The position numbers and the translations under genes were made by a program. Positions 34,963 through 45,754 of a DNA stretch of 64,000 nucleotides are shown here, in pieces. A model generated the notes under the pieces. That model was not told the origin of the DNA, searched no databases, and worked only from the letters and a program-made list of their open reading frames with translations. The first letter of the stretch is position 1; each line of letters starts with the position of its first letter. Source of the DNA: Siphonodentalium dalli (Eukaryota; Mollusca; Scaphopoda; Gadilida; Siphonodentaliidae); assembly GCA_032622095.1 (NCBI GenBank), contig CP136061.1, positions 260,494,077 through 260,558,076 of the forward strand, given 5' to 3'.

Positions 34963-35430
34963 TCAATACACGTGTGCATGATTTGGCAACAATGATTTGG
35001 AACAATGATTTGGAAATAGCCTATTTAACACTGAATGACTGGACATATATACAGAGTTTTGGAACAAGTCCGAGTATGTAGATATTTGGATAAAGTTTTC
35101 TTTTAATAATATATCAAATATATCTCTTTGGCCTCGTTTTTGCACATTCTCAAAATATAGAAGAGCAATTAGACACACATAGTCCGCATACGATAAGTGG
35201 TTAATAACCTCACCACCAATAATACAACCGACATAACATCCATTCAGTGCTTCGCTGGTCATGTTTGTATACACATTAAACATATAAGGACTCAGTAAAT
35301 AGCCCTGTAGAACACCAATGCTAAACGTACAATTGTGTCTTCTTTTTTGCAGGTGAATGTACAGGATGCATTCATGAGTCCAGGACATTACTAGAAATAC
35401 CGACCTCAGACATTCGTTACCACTCATCAT
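34963..35430 (-). pseudogene. Non-LTR retrotransposon reverse-transcriptase fragment, inactive
   Basis: The 155-codon frame contains the RT palm motifs GVLQGYLLSPYMFNVY (residues 39-54) and INHLSYADYVCLIA (76-89). In active LINEs the second motif ends Tyr/Phe-Ala-Asp-Asp; here the second catalytic Asp is Tyr (YADY), so the enzyme would be dead. The fragment has neither the endonuclease domain upstream nor the rest of the palm and thumb downstream. The intervening GGxxINHL-type spacing suggests a jockey/CR1-like LINE; the clade is an inference. Confidence 0.85.
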
Positions 35431-36464
35431 TGTTTATCTCACCTTATATAAGTTCTAGTCATTTCGTCACATAACTTCCGGTATCACTCGACACTGCCTC
35501 CCCACTAAACGGTTCCTTGCCAGCACGCGACTGACGACTCTGATATATCCCAAACTACACAAAACTTTCAACACAGTGCGTAGATAGACTGGATTTAAAC
35601 TTCGTAACGGATAATCAAGAATCGATACATCAGAGAAAATACGTCATTGGTGTTAATATTATTCGCATTTTGTTTATCATCAAGAATTGTGAATTCGGAG
35701 TCCGGAATGCTCGAAATTATGACGCAGAGGATCTTGGGATGCGTTACATCATGCATGACACTTACATTTATGGATGTTATGTTGCTGAACTATTCAAAGA
35801 TAATTCTCTTATACTGGCGGTCGTTGTGCTGAAGAAATGAAGGATTGAACATTGATTGTTTCTGTGCTAATATTTAATGGATGGTCGCCCGGGTTATTGT
35901 ATTCGTCGTGATATGTATATAAATCCATCAGCATTTCGGATAAAACTTGTATCGGACCCAAAAAGATGAATATATTATATAGGCACCCTCCGTAGATTCG
36001 ATATTTCATTAGGATGTGTTAGTGAAACGTTTGGAATGACGGCAAGCAGCTGTACCAAGACCAGGGCTCGAGAGAACTCGTGCGTTGTCACACACCGATG
36101 GTTCGGATTGTGTTCCATGCAAACACGTTTGACTCTGGACTGAGCCCTGTGAAGGGAACATTAATTCAGCCATTGCAGTGTTCAAAAGTTGTGGAATTTG
36201 TCCCTTCAGAAGACACGGTGTAATCGGACTTTCGGCAATACACTGAATCCTGACCTTTCTCAGAAAACGTGAGTACACCTTTATTCCTACACTGCGTAAA
36301 GAGTGTGTGATCAGCAAAATAAGAACACATGGGAACTCCACTAAGCTCACTATGGGTACAACGATTCACAGTGATTGTTTTTTCGCGGTTATTCGTGGTG
36401 AACTTGTATCGAGTGGATTAATATGATTTAACATAAATCCTGGAGACTGACCAGGGTTCAACAA

Positions 36465-36640
36465 GAACAACCGCGAACCACTGAGAATCATCGCGAACCA
36501 CTGAGAACCATTGGTAATCTCCGCGAACTACTGAGAATCACCGCTAACTACTGAGAATCACCACGAACTACTGAGAATCACCGCGAACTACTGAGAATCG
36601 CCACGAACTGAGAACCACCACACACCACAGAAAATTTTCG
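36465..36640. repeat. 20-bp tandem repeat
   Basis: Seven to nine units of GCGAACTACTGAGAATCACC, imperfect. Confidence 0.85.
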
Positions 36641-36744
36641 CAAACTACTTCGAATATCTTTTGCTGACATATTCAAACATTTAATGACCGCGAAAATGAC
36701 AGTTTATGTAATTGTAAACCCATACAATGCGATATAGAAGATTT

Positions 36745-36990
36745 GCGGTGATTTACCGTGATCCATGGTGTGTAGCAGTGATTTATGGTCGTGTATAGTG
36801 AAGTTTGGTTAATCTTGCCATTATAATGTTGATTACCATAGTGTGTCGCAGTGATTTATGATAGCATATAGTGAGGTTTTGTTAATCTTGCCATTATCAT
36901 GTTGATTACCATGGTGTGTCGCGGTGATTTATGATTGCATATAGTGAGGTTTGGTTAATCTTGCCATCATCATGTTGATTAAACCACAGC
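36745..36990. repeat. About 73-bp tandem repeat, three units
   Basis: Units contain GTGATTTATG, ATAGTGAGGTTTGGTTAATC and TTGCCATTATAATGTTGATT. Confidence 0.85.
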
Positions 36991-37059
36991 GCTCGCTAAT
37001 CCTCGCCACTCAGGATTTCGCTGTTGAGTGGGTCTCCGTGAATCGCTCTCCCAGAAAAA

Positions 37060-37475
37060 TCGCCACGGTGCTGGGTGTTTTGCTTATCACTCACTCTTTA
37101 TAAACTGTACATGTATATCAAATGTTGTAGCAAAAGCAGTTAGTGTCTAGCATATGTAGTTGAAGTGCGATTATGAACACCGGTGCAGCCCCAATCCTAA
37201 CGCACAAACAATGTTGCCATATGAACCAAATAACCCTCATTTTGTTCCACAAATGTTCCTTGTAGCGGAACCAATGATTTGGTTATTTATGGCCAAAGAA
37301 CAAATTGGATCTTGGTTGATTGGTTGATTGATTGGAACCTAATCCAAAACCAAGTGGTTAAAGGCGGCCTCAATGTGACCCTTTTGGGCGCTTCGTGTAC
37401 ATTTTGATCTTTTAAACATTTTCAATTGAATAAATAATACATATATTTTTATTATTTTTTGTTTTTTATTTGATT
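37060..37475. other. No gene recognised
   Basis: No supported feature apart from a short GGTTGATTGG repeat at about 37314-37340. Confidence 0.4.
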
Positions 37476-37479
37476 TTTG

Positions 37480-37660
37480 TTCAGATTGAATATATCAATA
37501 ACTAAAATGACAACCACTGGGGTACCCCGGGTCACCACACCAAATTTGGTTGAGATCGGTTCAGGGGTCTGTGTGAAATATCGCGAACAGACCGACAGAC
37601 ATACGGACAAACTGATCATGTGTATACTCTTATATATAAAGATAATAAGCAGTGCATTCT
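37480..37660. repeat. LINE/SINE-like 3' tail
   Basis: CACCAAATTTGGTTGAGATC, GGTTCAGGGGTCTGTGTGAA, ACAGACCGACAGACATACGG and a TCTTATATATAAAGAT end. This is the same layout as repeat I tails but a different sequence family. Confidence 0.55.
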
Positions 37661-37689
37661 AACTACACATTCTACCATTCCTTTTTCAG

Positions 37690-37731
37690 TCGAATCTCTT
37701 CGTTCCCACAGAGCGACCGTTTGGCCAGTAG
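37690..37731 (+). CDS. Possible spondin terminal exon
   Basis: A good acceptor (CCATTCCTTTTTCAG) ends at 37689. In phase 0, as needed after the 33844 donor, it reads SNLFVPTERPFGQ and stops at TAG 37729-37731. The protein is too short to have a family signal, and a donor-acceptor pair nearly 4 kb apart can occur by chance. Confidence 0.25.
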   Translation, partial: SNLFVPTERPFGQ

Positions 37732-38740
37732 AACTGACACACATACACCCCCAGAGTCCAGACATGAGACGTTCACCAACACAGTTATCTTTAACGCTTG
37801 ACCAGAGACCTCTCGGATACTCATTACTCATGTTTATTAGTAATTTGTATGTTAAATGTACATTTTATCAGTTATGTTTTATGTTAAGTGTAATTGTTAT
37901 ATTGATGTATATAGCGTGTTAAATTGTTTATATAGTTGATCTGTTAGCTTTTGTTGGTGTGTTCATTTTTAGTTATTTCTGATTCCAAGGTATCTCAGGT
38001 TGTATTTCGATGGAATCGTTCCATTTTCTATTGAAGAGATGACTCAAAAACTTGACTTAAGAAACTACATAGATCGCACTGCGTATGTCGTAAACATTTT
38101 TAAGTAGCTTGTCGTCCATTCGCTATCACGTGACAGCCCTCTACAGCGAATTGCCTGAATGAATGCCATGCATGATTTACCTCCCTTGATGAATCGGTAA
38201 GACCGCTGCTACCGGCGACATTTTACATACATTAGGTGGACCGCGATATAAATGTAGTTACTCGTTGAACAGAGCAACATGTTGGCCTTATTAAGCACAA
38301 AATATATCGAACAATATATGTGTAATTTCGTACCTTAAGTTAGGAACGTCCTTCTAGAACCAAAGAACTATATCGTGAAACGACGCGATTTGGTTCTCCG
38401 ATTATCTTATCAACACAAAAGTCAAAACGCACATGGACGACAACATTCTTCTCTAATTCTCCATTCTGTCAATACGTTTTTAGTCAGGGAATTGTTCTCA
38501 AAGCTAATAGGAATTTTCATTTTGGTCGATCGCTTTGTCGCCATTTTGCCAAACCCACGCTAAATATAGAAACCACAGACTAGTACCCAGCCGGTGACAG
38601 AGTCAGAAAGGAGGTATGACTGGTGTGCTCTTGTAGAGATTTGGTTAACATACCATAAGTTTCTCGCATAACTGCTGCTCTTTTCTAAAATGCAAGTATT
38701 ATATCAGTAAAAAGACAATGAGGTATTTCTGATGGCATGC
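37732..38740. other. No gene recognised
   Basis: No supported feature. Confidence 0.4.
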
Positions 38741-38984
38741 TTAACCATTTCTGTACTAAATGGATTCTCCCATTCAGTTACATGTATATCAATAATATTA
38801 GAATGGCCCATTATTAATTTTAATGGGTTTTCAGGAAAAACGACAGAAGGCGAAAAGTTAATACAAGTGCAGAATGAGTTATACTCATTATTGTGGAATG
38901 TTCAGATAATAAGTTCAATAAAATGGCCTGAACATTTCCCAAAGAAACTACTCTTCAACGAGTATTTAGTATACAAAGGGTTAA
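38741..38984. mobile_element. Family H TTAA element, copy
   Basis: Starts TTAACCATTTCTGTACTAAA and ends TATTTAGTATACAAAGGGTTAA. The centre has GTTCAGATAATAAGTTCAAT. The right TTAA (38981-38984) is also the left TTAA of the next element. Confidence 0.8.
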
Positions 38985-39595
38985 AGGTGGAATGTACACT
39001 AAATCCAACCATTTATGGCACCATCTACTTTTATACTATATGTATGCATCACATGAATGAATCTGAGCCAGGGATGAGTGCCCAATACAATCATGTGCTT
39101 TATGACTGATGTAAACAATATGGTGTTAAAGACATATTATGGACTTGTTCGAGTTCGTGAAAGTGATAAGTTAGTATTCAGTCGTTATGCCAACCTAGCA
39201 TTATACTAACATCATCGAAAATTTCAAAGAAATCGACCATACCACTCAATAGAAAACATCGTCAAAACTATGCTCAATTGTAAATATTTACACCTGGATT
39301 CGGGACACAACAATCGGCGAAAAACAAACACAATTGATATCGCCATCCAGAGTCGGTGCATTTAACTAATATATCAGAATGACGGTGTGTTGGCAATTTG
39401 GATTAATATTCTTAAAAAGAACAACTTTGAGCAAGATTATTCTCCATTTCTATTGGATCACCCTACCAGAGTGTTTCACATCACTTTAACAACGAAAATG
39501 TTTTATGTCTTGTGCCATGTGTTGCATATATTCTGTTGAGTATAATAGAAGATTACCCCATAAATGCCTGGATGTTGTGTACAGTTCCCATTTAA
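38981..39595. mobile_element. Family F element with nested family G insertion
   Basis: Family F arms: GTACACTAAATCCAACCATT from 38995 and GAGTATAATAGAAGATTACC to TTAA 39592-39595. The middle (about 39126-39515) begins TTAAAGACATATTATGGACT and ends TTTTATGTCTT, an inverted pair. It matches 45762-46110, so it is a separate TTAA-type element (family G) inside F. Confidence 0.7.
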
Positions 39596-39978
39596 AATGT
39601 CATCCCATCCTTGTCAATTTGTGTGATTTTGTTTCGATTATAAATTATTAAGTTATTGGTTTATTGTCATGTGCTAACGTGTTATGTTTCCGTCATTTTA
39701 AACTCTATTCCCGACTCACGTACATACATGTATGTTGTGCTATTTTTACTATGTTGTATTACAAGTGAAATGCTAGATACTACAAATAATTGAATTTTTC
39801 TTGACATACGTATATATCTTCATGTAGAATTAGGGATACACACCATTCGCAGTATATGCAATGCACATCCACCTTAGAACCGACGCTGACAAAATAACCT
39901 TTGTCCACTTCTCAATTACATGCTCATTCTCATCAACGCAGTTTAAGTTTAATATTGTAGCGCTGCTATAAACATTAT

Positions 39979-40690
39979 TTAAAGGGGGACTGTACAATAA
40001 ATCATGTTATTTATGGGATCATCTCATATTATATTTATCATACATTAATTAACCCTTTACCCAACAAAACGGCCAAAAACGGCCAAATAAAGCTTCAACA
40101 GCCTAAAATATCTTCGGTCTGTCTCAATAACACCATACAAATATGGGTATCATTGGAACCGGTTCATTGACCACATTGTGATGGTTACAGTTATGCCCTG
40201 TGCCAATGCATTCTCTTATATATGCGAGTCGACCATAGGTCGCCTCGCATATATAAGAGAATGCATTGGCCTAAAAAAAAATTACTTACATTTTTTAACA
40301 ATTTTTATAATGTTTTTCTACATTCTTTGACAATTTTATCATTTTAATATGTGTTAAGCCAATGCATTCTCGTATATATGCGAGGCGACCTATGGTCGAC
40401 TCGCATATATAAGAGAATGCATTGGCACAGGGCCGTTCTGTTGGGTAAAAGGTTAATATAAGCAACAAATGAATGAATGAATGAATTACTTTATGAACGA
40501 TGTAAAGCAAAATGGTAATTAGAACGAAATGAGTTTATAATTACCATGTGTTTTACATCGTTCATAGAGCACACGAGTGTATGTTTTACTCATCCATAGC
40601 TCAAATTCATTCATTTGTTGCATGTATGCTGTTGAGTATAATAGAAGATGGTCCCATAAATGATCGGATTTAGTGCAAGGTCAATCTTCA
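39979..40690. mobile_element. Family F element interrupted by family A copy 4
   Basis: The left part 39979-40048 has TTAAAGGGGGACTGTAC and TTTATGGGATCATCTC. After the family A insertion it resumes with ATGAATGAATGAATTACTTT, a hairpin GATGTAAAGCAAAATGGTAA/TTACCATGTGTTTTACATC, and GTATAATAGAAGATGGTCCC. The right terminal TTAA is not clear. Confidence 0.75.
40049..40456 (+). mobile_element. Family A TTAA element, copy 4
   Basis: TTAACCCTTTACCCAACA to TGTTGGGTAAAAGGTTAA. Cassettes at 40200-40268 and 40358-40430. Orientation as copy 2. Inserted in the family F element. Confidence 0.88.
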
Positions 40691-41002
40691 AGTGCCTCGA
40701 AAACTACAAAATTCTGCAAATTTACAATAAACCAACAGTTTAATTTCGAGAGTTTTAGCACTAAATATAACGGACATGCATTTTATATCTGAAAACATGT
40801 GAATATTATTTGTACACAGCTACACATTTTATGTTTATATTTGTCATGTCATATTCCGACAGGAACTTTGTGCAAGCAATACACTGTTTGCCATGAGTTT
40901 TACATGTACGTTAGATAATGTCGTGACAATCCATGCGGTCAAGTGTGTTGGAGTAGAACTATTTTTTTATAAATATGTATCGTTGTGGAACAAAACGCCT
41001 TG

Positions 41003-41212
41003 TCACCGAGTCGCGGCCATATTGGATCCATGCAGCCCCGTTCCGTCTTTTAGTGCCTCAAGTCAAAGTTCTGGAGTCACATTCCATATATGGAATTCAT
41101 GAATATTCAAAAGCTCCATATATGGAATGCTACGCCGGACCTTTGAGCTGTAGCACTAAAAACACCGGAACCGGACTGGGTGGATCCAATATGGCCGTGA
41201 CTCGGTGAGCAT
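41003..41212. repeat. Long imperfect foldback
   Basis: CACCGAGTCGCGGCCATATT, GGATCCA and CATTCCATATATGG on the left pair with CCATATATGGAATG, TGGATCC and AATATGGCCGTGACTCGGTG on the right. Arms are about 95 bases. Probable MITE. Confidence 0.85.
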
Positions 41213-41710
41213 GCGTATACAGAGGCAGTCATGCCAGCCTTTTATTCCGACATATACAGATATAGCAAAGGGTCTAAGAAAGTTAAATATGCATGTCTTT
41301 AGTTTAGTTCAAGTTCTGATAAGTTTTCATCATTCACCGCCATCAAACGACGCCGCTTTAACAGCTAATTATACAGGTATGTATAGGTGTGTATGGTGAT
41401 ATGATATATATGCGTCTAATGATCTGTCGTTTTTAGTATCCGGCCCATTCTACCGATTTATGTTTTCCTCATCTGTAGAACGACAATAACTAAATTATCT
41501 AACATTGCACTTAAAAATGTTTGAGGATAAATTTCAACGGGTTTCGTGCCGATGGCCGCAAGCTATACATTGTTTCCTCTCATATACATCCCTTCTCTTT
41601 GCCTTTTTTTCGGTCAACAAAGACCCAAACTTTAGGATTTTGCGGAAGTATTATATAACAATTCTGAATTATTGCTCTCGATTGTATGTGTTGTGTTATT
41701 CATAAAACAG

Positions 41711-41970
41711 TTAACCCTTTCGTGGCGGGAGCAGCGCTGGTGCAGCATTATATATCATGTGCCAGTGAATTTTATATACGGGAGTCTCTCATAGAGAACA
41801 TCACATATATAAGAGAATTCGCTGGCTTACAAGGTCAAGGTAAATATTGTTAGACCAATGCATTCTCCTATATATGCGAGGCTCCATATGGGAGAATCGC
41901 ATATATAGTAGAATGTATTGGCACATGGTTTTCGCAAAATTACAGGAAGCTCCAGTCACGGAAGGGTTAA
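41711..41970. mobile_element. Family A' TTAA element
   Basis: TTAACCCTTTCGTGGCGGGA at the left and CTCCAGTCACGGAAGGGTTAA at the right, both TTAA-bounded, 260 bases. It holds two degenerate hairpins of the cassette type (about 41757-41830 and 41858-41935), suggesting descent from a common ancestor with family A. Confidence 0.8.
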
Positions 41971-41996
41971 CGATCTGCGTGGTCTTTCCTCCACCT

Positions 41997-42397
41997 TTAA
42001 CCCTTTACCCAACAGAAGGGGCCTGTGCCAAAGCATTCTCTTATATATGCGAGTCGACCATAGGTCGCCTCGCATATATAAGAGAATGCATTGGCTTAAC
42101 ACATTAAAAATTATAAAATTGTTAAAGAATGTAAGAAAAAATGGTAAAAAGTGTTAAAAAAAGATTTTTTTTAGGCCAATGCATTCTCTTTTGTATGCGA
42201 GGCGACCTATGGTCGACTCGCATATATAAGAGAATGCATTGGCACAGGGCATAACTGTAACTATCACAATGTGGTCAAGAAGCCGGTTCCAATGATATCC
42301 ATATGTGTATGGTTCTATTGAGACAGACCGAAGATATTTTAGGCTGTTGAAAGCTTTATTTGGCCGGTTTTGGCCGGTTTGTTGGGTAAAGGGTTAA
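41997..42397 (-). mobile_element. Family A TTAA element, copy 5
   Basis: TTAA-bounded, only 26 bases from the A' element. Cassettes at 42026-42096 and 42175-42245. One cassette arm has TTTTGTATGC in place of TTATATATGC. Confidence 0.88.
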
Positions 42398-42639
42398 ACC
42401 ATGTAACGTCGTGATATGGCCTACATACAGAACCAATAATATACCAGACTAAACCAAACCAAACGAGAAGATGTAAAACAAATTTTGAATAAATTCGTTC
42501 AGTCTTTCTCTGTTTCAAATGTTGAAGTATCAAGTTAAAACGCTGAAACTATTTATCAGTATTTTTTAACATTCGGCAACTGGACGATATAAGCGTGAGC
42601 CTCCCAATAACCCAATAATGATTGGAGCTTCGTGAAACT

Positions 42640-42830
42640 TTGCGAAAACCCTTTGCCAATTTATTATCTTATATATGGTAGTCTCCCATAGGGAGCATGG
42701 CGTATATAAGAGATTACGTTGCCCTTACAATATTAACCTTGACACTGTAAGCCAATGCATTATATTATACATGCCAGGCGCATCTCCCGTCATCGGTTAG
42801 TTTACCCATTCGGAAACTGGACGTTAAGCG
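42640..42830. mobile_element. Degenerate cassette-type element
   Basis: Hairpin ATCTTATATATGGTAGTCTC/GGCGTATATAAGAGAT, then AATATTAACCTTGAC, a second decayed hairpin (TATTATACATGCCAGGCG). Resembles an old A' copy. Confidence 0.5.
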
Positions 42831-43199
42831 TGAGCCATCAAGTTGAAATTTATCCTCAAACATTATCAAAGTAAAATACGTTGATATCAGCCACATAAAT
42901 GATGGATATAACTATCTTTTGGGTTTGTTATAAAACACTGTCTCTGGTGCAGGGGTGACATTTTGTGACAGTGTGTACCGTGAACTCTTATTTATTCTGT
43001 ACATATGAGGGATGTATCTGTACATATGCCCAGCTGTTTATGAATGGAATGTATATACCTGTATTTTTGTAATAAATTTATATGTAATTTACTGGCGTGT
43101 TCTGTTGTTTTGCCATGACGGCGATGAAGAGGTGAACGACTACATTAGTCGGGTCAGCATCGGGTTGCTGGAGCATGGGAATCTCATTCATTCATTCAT

Positions 43200-43535
43200 T
43201 CATTCATCACATCAGGAACGTGGCGTCAGGGGTGGGGAGGGGGTAATTTTGTCAAAATGTTCAACAGTTGGAATTTTAATGCCTGACTCAATATTAGTTG
43301 GATATTTTACACAACTGATTATAGCCAGGTTTAATTTTTTGCCATCGTTTGTTTGTCCAATTGTAGAGTTTTTGTGTTTAGACCAAAAGTAGCATATTTT
43401 TATACTTTTGGAATACATTTCGGTCTGAAATGGCCATCAGTTTGAATATTTCAAATAAAAAAACATGAGAGTTTGGTCTGGTTCAAGAGGGTGCAGCTGG
43501 ATATTTCAAGATGGACCACCCAATGGGTACCCTCT
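43200..43535. mobile_element. Possible decayed hAT fragment
   Basis: ACGTGGCGTCAGGGGTGGGG, CAACAGTTGGAATTTTAATG and GGTCTGAAATGGCCATCAGT resemble pieces of 15275-15530 and 31179-32356. Ends not identified. Confidence 0.4.
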
Positions 43536-43539
43536 ACAT

Positions 43540-44400
43540 CAGATGCCACCAATGCACACATTAGATGCTACAAATGAACACATTATATGCTAACAATGGA
43601 CACGTTATATGGTAACAACAAACACACTATATGATATCACCAATGAACACAGATACTACCACAAATGAACACAGATGCTACTACAAATGAACACATTAGA
43701 TGCTACCAATGGATACAGATGCTACCACAAATGAACACATTAGATGTTACCAATGGATACAAATGCTACATATGGACATATTATATTCTATCATTGAACA
43801 TATTACATGATACCAGTGAACACATGTACAGTATATAGTACCAATGAACACATATGCTAGAAGTGAACACATGTGCATTATAAATAGATGTTACCAGTGA
43901 ATACATGGGGTGCTACCAATGAACACATGTGCATTATATAGTACCAATGAACACATATGCTAGAAGTGAACACATGTGCATTAGATGTTACCAGTGAATA
44001 CATGGGGTGCTACCAATGAACACATGTGCATTATATAGTACCAATGAACACATATGCTAGAAGTGAACACATGTGCATTATAATTAGATGTTACCAGTGA
44101 ATACATGGGCTGCTACCAATGAACACATGTGCATTATATAGTACCAATGAACACATAAGCTAGAAGTGAACACATGTGCATTATAATTAGATGTTACCAG
44201 TGAATACATGGGGTGCTACCAATGAACACATGTGCAGTATATGCTACCAACGATCACATTGTATGCTACCAATGAACCAATTAGATGCTACATATGAACA
44301 CATTAATGCTACTTATGAACATAGTATATGCTGCAAATGAACACATTGGATGCTACCAATGAACACATTGGATGCTACAAGTGAACACATTATATGCTAC
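43540..44400. repeat. Higher-order tandem array of a GAACACAT motif
   Basis: Basic 18-22-base unit ATGCTACCAATGAACACATT. In 43830-44230 the units are organised into about 100-base higher-order copies: AGTACCAATGAACACATATG, CTAGAAGTGAACACATGTGC, TTAGATGTTACCAGTGAATA. Confidence 0.9.
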
Positions 44401-44453
44401 TAACAATGCAACATTTATCTTTGTAAATTCGACTTTATTGCCTCCCCGCAATT

Positions 44454-44695
44454 GTTTTACCCTGTGCCAATGCATTCTCTTATATATGCGAGTCGACCAT
44501 AGGTCGCCTCGCATATATAAGAGAATGCATTGGCCTAACAATTTTTTAAAATTTTAATACTTTTTTCTTGTATTCTTTAACAATTTTATAATTTCACCCA
44601 TACAGAGCCCCAGACAAACATGAACAGACGACACTCTTCTATGTGCTTCTATATATGTGTGGGGCTCCCTGCAGGGTAATGGATCTTTTTTATTG
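44454..44695. mobile_element. Family B element, left half without terminus
   Basis: From ACCCTGTGCC (cassette 44462-44532) through the inner palindrome (AGCCCCAGACAAACATGAAC with GTGTGGGGCT) to CTGCAGGGTAATGGATC. Neither GTGACCCGCC terminus is present. Confidence 0.75.
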
Positions 44696-44727
44696 TTATA
44701 TTGACATCAGAATGTAGCATGACGATG

Positions 44728-45183
44728 ATGCCGACAGAACGGCCCTGTGCCAATGCATTCTCTTATATATGCGAGTCGATCATAGGTCGCCTCGCACATA
44801 TAAGAGAATGCATTGGCTTAACACATATTAAAAATGATAAAATTGTCAAAGAATGTAGAAAAATATTATAAAAATTGTTTAAAAATGTAAGAAAAAATTA
44901 TAAAATTGTTAAAGAATGTAAGAAGAAAATGGTAAAAAGTGTTTAAAAAGATTTTGTTTAGGCCAATGCATTCTCTTATATATGCGAGGCGACCTATGGT
45001 CGACTCGCATATATAAGAGAATGCATTGGCACAGGGCATAACTGTAACCATCACAATGTGGTCAATGAACCGGTTCCAATGATATCCATATGTGTATGGT
45101 GTTATTGAGACAGACCGAAGATATTTTAGGCTGTTGAAGCTTTATTTGGGCGTGTTTGGCCGGTTTGTTGTGTAAAGGGTTAA
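44728..45183 (-). mobile_element. Family A element, copy 6, left end truncated
   Basis: Starts at CGACAGAACGGCCCTGTGCC without the TTAA and first 8 bases. It ends TGTTGTGTAAAGGGTTAA. Cassettes at 44750-44818 and 44963-45033. The spacer has a partial duplication (TAAAATTGTCAAAGAATGTA and TAAAATTGTTAAAGAATGTA), making it longer than other copies. Confidence 0.85.
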
Positions 45184-45290
45184 CAATATTTACCTTGACC
45201 TTGTAAGCCAATGCATTCTTGTATATATGCGAGTCTGCCTATGGGACACTTGTATATATATAAGAGGATCTTTGAGTGTATTTGAGCAAC
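45184..45290. mobile_element. Cassette-type remnant
   Basis: AATATTTACCTTGACCTTGT then a decayed hairpin (TTGTATATATGCGAGTCTGC). Same order as the middle of the A' element at 41830-41935. Confidence 0.5.
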
Positions 45291-45480
45291 ACAATGTACA
45301 AAGACACACGCACTCGAGTAAAGTTACATTGAATCATTGAAAAATTAAATCACCCACATTGCACATTTCCTGCTTGAAAATGTATTGTCGGATAGCTCAA
45401 CAAATCAACCGCACGTGCATTAGATACTAAAGCTGTAGAAAATATTACCATTTTTTTAAACGTTCGTAGTTCCAAGTATA

Positions 45481-45655
45481 CATATTATTCAACCCACACA
45501 CACCACCCGCCGTCGGCTGATAACATATTATTCAACCCACACACACCACCCGCCGTCGGCTGATAACATATTATTCAACCCACATACACCACCCGCCGTC
45601 GACTGATGACATATTATTCAACCCATATACACCACCCGCCGTTGACTGATAGCAT
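45481..45655. repeat. 43-bp tandem repeat, four units
   Basis: Unit CATATTATTCAACCCACACA then CACCACCCGCCGTCGGCTGA, starting 45481, 45524, 45567 and 45610. Confidence 0.92.
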
Positions 45656-45663
45656 TATTATAC

Positions 45664-45725
45664 ATTGGTCGCTATGTTATGGAAATGTACGACATGTCGT
45701 ACATTTCCATAACATAGCGACCAAT
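45664..45725. repeat. Perfect 62-bp palindrome without spacer
   Basis: The left arm ends ATGTACGACA and the right arm starts TGTCGTACAT. All 31 base pairs match, from ATTGGTCGC to GCGACCAAT. Confidence 0.95.
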
Positions 45726-45754
45726 ATATGTATCTGCATCGGTACTAGGATGGT

